Assembly (NCBI RefSeq): GCF_020532555.1
Contig: NZ_JAJBBR010000014.1
Location: 81,748 to 145,747 of the forward strand
DNA: 64,000 bases
Origin: Microvirga lenta
Lineage (GTDB): Bacteria; Pseudomonadota; Alphaproteobacteria; Rhizobiales; Beijerinckiaceae
Direction of reading: 5' to 3'
Shown here: positions 60,311 through 64,000 of the stretch, piece after piece
Layout of the letters: every line of letters starts with the position of its first letter
How positions within the stretch are numbered: the stretch's first letter is position 1
Program-made: the position numbers and the translations under genes
Notes under the pieces: model-generated
Databases searched by the model: none
Seen by the model: only the letters and a program-made list of their open reading frames with translations
Told to the model about the DNA's origin: nothing

Positions 60311-62119
60311 TTAGTGGTTGTCCCGCGGCACGCCGAAGGTCTGGGCGATGCTCTGGAACTTCACGGCGGGCCGCAAGGTCATTCCCTCGGAGAGCTGATC
60401 GACCATGGCCCGCTGGATCTCCTGCCAGGGCGTCTGGCTCGCCGGATAGGGAAAGCCGCCGCGTGCATTCAGATCGGCCCGCCGCCGCTGCAGTTCCTCG
60501 TCCGTGATCATGATATCGGCGCGGCGTTTGTTCAGGTCGATGCGCACGCGGTCTCCGGTCTGCAACAAGGCCAGTCCGCCGCCTACGGCGGCCTCCGGCG
60601 AGGCATTGAGGATCGAAGGCGTCGCGGAGGTGCCCGATTGCCGCCCGTCGCCGATGCAGGGCAAGGACAGCACACCTTTCTTGATGAGGGCTGCCGGCGG
60701 CTGCATGTTGACCACCTCGGCCGCTCCCGGATAACCGACGGGTCCGGCTCCCCGCATGATGAGCAGCGTGTTCTCGTCGATCTCGAGGGACGGATCGTCG
60801 ATCCGATGGTGATAATCCTCGGGCCCCTCGAACACCACGACACGCCCCTCGAAGGCATTCGGATCCTCGGGATTGGAAAGGTATCTCTCGCGGAACTCCT
60901 CGCTGATCACGCTCGTCTTCATGATCGCCGAATCGAACAGGTTGCCCTTGAGGTTCAGGAAGCCTGCCTTTTCCTTCAGCGGATTGTCGTAGGAACGGAT
61001 CACATCCCGATCCCAGGTGTGCTTGCCCCTGCAGTTCTCGCCGATGGTCTGGCCCGTGCAGGTGAGCGCATCCTCGTGGATCTTGCCGGCGCCGATGAGC
61101 TCCGCCAGGACCGCCGGCAGACCGCCGGCCCGGAAGTATTCCTCGCCAAGATATTCTCCGGCCGGCTGCACGTTCACGAGCAGCGGGATCTCGAAGCCGA
61201 TGCGCTCCCAATCGTCACAGTCGAGCGGCACGCCGATGTGCTTGGCGATGGCATTGATGTGGATGGGAGCGTTGGTGGAGCCGCCGATGGCCGCATTCGC
61301 CACGATGGCGTTCTCGAAGGCCTCCCGAGTCAGGATGTCGGAGGGTTTCAGGTCCTCCCACACCATGTCGACGATGCGCCTTCCCGTTTCGTAGGCCGCC
61401 TGCCCGCGCTCGCGGTAGGGAGCGGGAATCGCGGCCGAGCCCGGCAGCGCCATCCCCAGCGCCTCGGCGAGCGCATTCATGGTGGAGGCGGTGCCCATGG
61501 TGTTGCAATGGCCGACAGAGGGAGCGGAGGAGCCGACGATATCCATGAACTGCTGGTAGTCGATATCGCCCGCCGCGTGGCGTTCGCGGGCCTTCCAGAC
61601 GACGGTGCCGGATCCTGTCCGCTCCCCGTGGTGCCATCCGTTGAGCATGGGCCCGACATTCAGGGAAATGGCGGGGATGTTCACCGTGGCCGCGGCCATG
61701 ATGCAGGCCGGCATGGTCTTGTCGCACCCGGTCAGCAGCACGACCCCGTCGAGCGGATAGCCGTAGAGCACCTCGACGAGAGACAGGTAGGCGAGGTTGC
61801 GGTCCAGGCAGGCTGTCGGACGCTTGCCCGTTTCCTGGATCGGATGGCATGGGAACTCGAAGGCGACTCCGCCGGCTGCCGTGATGCCGTCCCGGACCCG
61901 CTTGGCGAGATCGAGGTGATGACGGTTGCACGGCGACAGATCGGAGCCGGTCTGGGCGATTCCGATGATCGGCTTCTTGCCCTGGAGCTCCTTCCCCGTC
62001 AGGCCGAAATTCAGGTAGCGCTCCAGATAGAGCGCCGTCATTCCCGGGTTGTCGGGATTGTCGAACCACAGGCGGGAACGGAGCTGTTCGGGCGTGCGAC
62101 GGTGAGGCCTGTCAGCCAT
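60311..62119 (-). CDS. IlvD/Edd family sugar-acid dehydratase (L-arabinonate/D-xylonate type)
   Basis: 602 residues from the ATG at 62119 with AAGGA upstream. Fe-S ligands are predicted at Cys64 (S-P-C-N), Cys132 (T-G-C-D-K-T) and Cys205 (G-H-C-N-T-M), with Lys134 in the metal-site segment. The Cys spacing and the S-G-T-S-A-T region near the C-terminal end match sugar-acid dehydratases rather than IlvD. The enzyme removes water from an aldonate to give a 2-keto-3-deoxy acid. It is followed by an SDR gene, with a KDPG-type aldolase 1 kb upstream, so a non-phosphorylative pentonate or fuconate route is likely. Confidence 0.88.
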   Translation of the reverse strand: MADRPHRRTPEQLRSRLWFDNPDNPGMTALYLERYLNFGLTGKELQGKKPIIGIAQTGSDLSPCNRHHLDLAKRVRDGITAAGGVAFEFPCHPIQETGKRPTACLDRNLAYLSLVEVLYGYPLDGVVLLTGCDKTMPACIMAAATVNIPAISLNVGPMLNGWHHGERTGSGTVVWKARERHAAGDIDYQQFMDIVGSSAPSVGHCNTMGTASTMNALAEALGMALPGSAAIPAPYRERGQAAYETGRRIVDMVWEDLKPSDILTREAFENAIVANAAIGGSTNAPIHINAIAKHIGVPLDCDDWERIGFEIPLLVNVQPAGEYLGEEYFRAGGLPAVLAELIGAGKIHEDALTCTGQTIGENCRGKHTWDRDVIRSYDNPLKEKAGFLNLKGNLFDSAIMKTSVISEEFRERYLSNPEDPNAFEGRVVVFEGPEDYHHRIDDPSLEIDENTLLIMRGAGPVGYPGAAEVVNMQPPAALIKKGVLSLPCIGDGRQSGTSATPSILNASPEAAVGGGLALLQTGDRVRIDLNKRRADIMITDEELQRRRADLNARGGFPYPASQTPWQEIQRAMVDQLSEGMTLRPAVKFQSIAQTFGVPRDNH

Positions 62120-62302
62120 TCTTCGGTCCTTTTCACTGCCGATTGATGCGCATGCCGTGATTTGACCCCTTGCCGCGACGGAAATCAACCGTCCGCGAGA
62201 AGGCGGCGCGGACAGAATGTCGAGCTGGCGGAATTCGGAGGCCGGCGCATCGAGGCCCGCGACGCCCGGGCATAGGGCCTGTGCGGAAAAACCCGGGTAT
62301 CT

Positions 62303-63097
62303 CTAGCGCATGCTGCTGGCGGTATCGTCGATCTGCGCCCTCAATGCCTGGTCGAGATCCAGAGCCTCGGCCAGCTGATGCAGGAACTCGCGCTCCTGAA
62401 TCGTGTCGGGATCGATCGCAATCCGCGCCGCGGCATAGACCTGCGCGGCCTTCTCCGGGTCATCGACCGTGGCGGCAAGCTCTTCCACATCCGCAGGCGA
62501 GGTCATTTCGCTCTCGAGCCAGCGGGTCGCCTGCGGGTCGATTCCCGCTTCCGTCAGGCCCTTGACGATGCGCCCGCGCTCGGTTTCGTCGATCTGGCCG
62601 TCCGCCGAAGCGGCCGCAACCATGGTGCGCAGGAAGAGAAGGGCATCGTCCTCCGTCTGCGACACGGGATGGAAGCGCGAGGTTTCCGGCAGTTCCAGGG
62701 TGTCCTGCGGTGCGGATATCTCGGCTGCCGTCGATCCGGCCGACGCCCCCTCGGGCGTCGTCTGCGCCCCTTGGCCGGCCTGCCGGCTCTGATAGGCCCG
62801 ATAAGCAAGCCCGCCGATCAGCGCCAAGCCGCCGAGCTTGGCCAGATTGCCGGTCAACCCGCTCTTCCGGCCCCTCGTGAACATGAGGCCCGCCAAGCCC
62901 ACGATGGCGGCCTGCGTGAGCTCTGGATTCTGAGCCGCAACGTCCTTGGCCTTCTGCAGCAGCTGATCCGGGGACTGTCCGGTGACGGTCTCGACCTGTC
63001 TTCCGAGCCCGGCGAGGCCACCCTGCCCTCCCTGGTGCTGACCGGGACGGCTCAATGCCCCGACGACGGCATCCAGAAGTTTCCTGTAATCGACCAT
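62303..63097 (-). CDS. DUF533 (YebE-like, TerB-fold) protein
   Basis: 264 residues. The N-terminal 100 residues are Gly/Gln-rich with one hydrophobic helix (about 85-100, A-L-I-G-G-L-A-Y). The C-terminal TerB-like helical domain (about 145-260) has F-L-R-T-M-V-A-A-A-S-A-D-G-Q-I-D and E-R-G-R-I. DUF533/YebE proteins are inner-membrane-associated; the TerB fold is tied to tellurite resistance and stress. It lies between sugar-acid genes on the same strand but has an EcfG-like promoter candidate of its own. Function unknown. Confidence 0.87.
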   Translation of the reverse strand: MVDYRKLLDAVVGALSRPGQHQGGQGGLAGLGRQVETVTGQSPDQLLQKAKDVAAQNPELTQAAIVGLAGLMFTRGRKSGLTGNLAKLGGLALIGGLAYRAYQSRQAGQGAQTTPEGASAGSTAAEISAPQDTLELPETSRFHPVSQTEDDALLFLRTMVAAASADGQIDETERGRIVKGLTEAGIDPQATRWLESEMTSPADVEELAATVDDPEKAAQVYAAARIAIDPDTIQEREFLHQLAEALDLDQALRAQIDDTASSMR

Positions 63098-63137
63098 GGG
63101 GCCCTCCTCGGTTGGTCCTCAAGCTGAGCTAAGTACA

Positions 63138-63163
63138 CAACGGAGGCGCCCAGGAATGGTTCA
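63138..63163 (-). promoter_or_regulatory. EcfG-like promoter candidate before the DUF533 gene
   Basis: On the minus strand TGAAC (63163-63159), 16 bases, CGTTG (63142-63138) gives an exact -10 and a one-mismatch -35 about 41 bases before the DUF533 start. It overlaps the end of the aldolase gene. Confidence 0.45.
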
Positions 63164-63805
63164 GCCTGCCGTGCGCAGAGCCGCAGCCTCGGAGGCGAGG
63201 CGTCGGATCGTGGCAAAGTCGGACGCCTTGAGGGCATCGGCAGGGGTCACCCATGTGCCGCCGACACAGGCCACGTTGGGGAGCTTCAGATAGGATGCGG
63301 CATTCGCCTGATCGATGCCGCCGGTCGGGCAGAAGGCAATTCCAGGGAGCGGTCCCTGTACCGACGTCAGCCAGGCGGCTCCGCCGGATGCAGCAGCGGG
63401 AAAGAACTTCAGCCGGTCGAACCCGAGGCTGGCGAGGGTCATCGCCTCCGAAACTGTCGAGCAGCCTGGCATCACCGGGATAGGAGCCTGCCGCAGCTGT
63501 TCGGCGAGCAGCAGTGGCGTTCCTGGGGTGACGATGAACTTGGCTCCCGCATCGACGACCTCACTGATCTGACTCGCGTGCAGAATGGTTCCTGCGGCCA
63601 CGACGGCTTCCGGCACGGCTTTGGCGATGGCACTGATTGCGTCAAGCGCCGCAGGCGTTCTCAGGGTGATCTCGATGACGGGAAGGCCGGCCTGCAGGAG
63701 TGTCTGCGCCAGGTCGATGCTGGCCCGGGCGTCCTCGATCGTCACCACGGGGATCACGGGCGCGAGGCGGATATAGTCGTCGATGGAGGAATTGTTCGTC
63801 GCCAC
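63161..63805 (-). CDS. eda: 2-dehydro-3-deoxy-phosphogluconate-type aldolase (KDPG/KDPGal)
   Basis: 214 residues from the GTG at 63805, chosen because AGAGG lies about six bases upstream and the ORF cannot start credibly earlier (a TTG at 63835 gives a longer N-terminus). Class I aldolase residues are present: Glu45 in E-I-T-L-R-T, Lys133 in L-K-F-F-P-A, with G-T-I-L and P-G-C-S and G-G-I-D. It cleaves a 2-keto-3-deoxy (phospho)sugar acid to pyruvate and an aldehyde. Location with the dehydratase and SDR links it to sugar-acid breakdown; whether its substrate is phosphorylated is open. Confidence 0.87.
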   Translation of the reverse strand: MATNNSSIDDYIRLAPVIPVVTIEDARASIDLAQTLLQAGLPVIEITLRTPAALDAISAIAKAVPEAVVAAGTILHASQISEVVDAGAKFIVTPGTPLLLAEQLRQAPIPVMPGCSTVSEAMTLASLGFDRLKFFPAAASGGAAWLTSVQGPLPGIAFCPTGGIDQANAASYLKLPNVACVGGTWVTPADALKASDFATIRRLASEAAALRTAG

Positions 63806-64000
63806 CGTGCACCTCTTTGCTTGCGATGGAGACAAGGGAGACGAGCCACGTCTGTTTGTCCAGCCTTGATTGAGCCGCTCGTTCGGTTGTGGTTGACAGG
63901 GGTGTTGGTTTTCAGCCTCTGGCGCGCAAGCAGCGTCTGTTGCGGGATGCGCGCCAGCGTTTTCACGACCGTCTTCTGTGTGCGGCGTCGGTTGTGGGCC
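63806..64000. other. Window end without a convincing gene; one long inverted repeat
   Basis: A perfect 10-bp inverted repeat CTGGCGCGCA / TGCGCGCCAG (63919-63928 and 63948-63957, 19-base loop) is the only clear structure. A minus frame of 70 codons lacks protein-like composition. The promoter of the aldolase gene probably lies here. Confidence 0.35.

Noticed and set aside
63919..63957. The 10-bp inverted repeat at the window end as an IS terminus
   Set aside because: No transposase or target duplication is visible within the window; only more flanking sequence could decide.
63754..63966. A 70-codon minus frame at the right edge
   Set aside because: Overlaps the aldolase start in another frame and has low-complexity basic composition.
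1..64000. tRNA, rRNA, CRISPR arrays, IS elements and prophage
   Set aside because: No cloverleaf, repeat-spacer array, transposase or phage structural gene could be recognised by reading; a covariance-model search could still find small RNAs.

Overview
This window is GC-rich, densely packed chromosomal DNA. No rRNA, tRNA, CRISPR array, phage or recognisable transposase was found. The gene content points to an alphaproteobacterium of the Hyphomicrobiales (Rhizobiales), most like Methylobacteriaceae/Microvirga-type organisms. Evidence for this includes homospermidine synthase beside a fold-III ornithine decarboxylase, a fused indolepyruvate ferredoxin oxidoreductase, TAXI-type TRAP transport with DUF1850, HWE-family kinase signalling, two OpgG/OpgD-type glucan proteins and a non-phosphorylative sugar-acid pathway. 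The genus is inference; no marker gene is present to settle it.

Layout. 1-1.4 kb: end of galU and kdsD (envelope sugar precursors). 1.4-10 kb: chemoreceptor, NfeD/SPFH membrane pair, ferrochelatase, HWE sensor kinase, exported 5'-nucleotidase, all on the minus strand. 10-18.3 kb: uracil-DNA glycosylase, fused indolepyruvate oxidoreductase, a DUF1007/NicO nickel-cobalt type pair, a gamma-glutamyltransferase-like hydrolase and a small membrane protein. 18.3-22 kb: TAXI-TRAP importer (binding protein, intergenic terminator, fused permease, DUF1850). 22-29.7 kb: an OpgD-like glucan protein, then a zinc block. The zinc block holds an inverted-repeat operator candidate, a 51-residue His-rich membrane peptide, AztABC/ZnuABC-type zinc uptake, a COG0523 GTPase bracketed by two palindromic repeat elements, a cytoplasmic WD40 protein, a small Cys-motif protein and a DUF2937 protein.

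29.7-35.5 kb: polyamine block (homospermidine synthase, ornithine decarboxylase with a long structured leader, a GNAT and an MFS carrier). 35.5-39.8 kb: OpgG-like protein and an NMT1/THI5-type ABC importer. 39.9-45.7 kb: a three-gene operon (thiamine-diphosphate enzyme, mandelate-racemase-type enzyme, FAD/Fe-S 2-hydroxyacid dehydrogenase) that mirrors the logic of the mandelate pathway with different dehydrogenase chemistry. 45.9-49 kb: DUF296, alpha/beta hydrolase, DUF2270 and PepSY-like genes, several with EcfG-like promoter candidates.

49-58.5 kb: a NarX/NarL-like two-component pair, Crp/Fnr and MarR regulators, DMT exporter, TfoX C-terminal protein, 2-hydroxyacid dehydrogenase and tandem AraC paralogues. 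58.5-59.5 kb: a strikingly AT-rich islet with an orphan single-TPR ORF. 59.5-63.8 kb: sugar-acid catabolism (IlvD/Edd dehydratase, SDR, KDPG-type aldolase) with a DUF533 gene inserted. The most interesting parts are the zinc block with its cytoplasmic beta-propeller, the ornithine decarboxylase leader with mutually exclusive helices and a 13-codon upstream ORF, and the racemase-decarboxylase-dehydrogenase operon.
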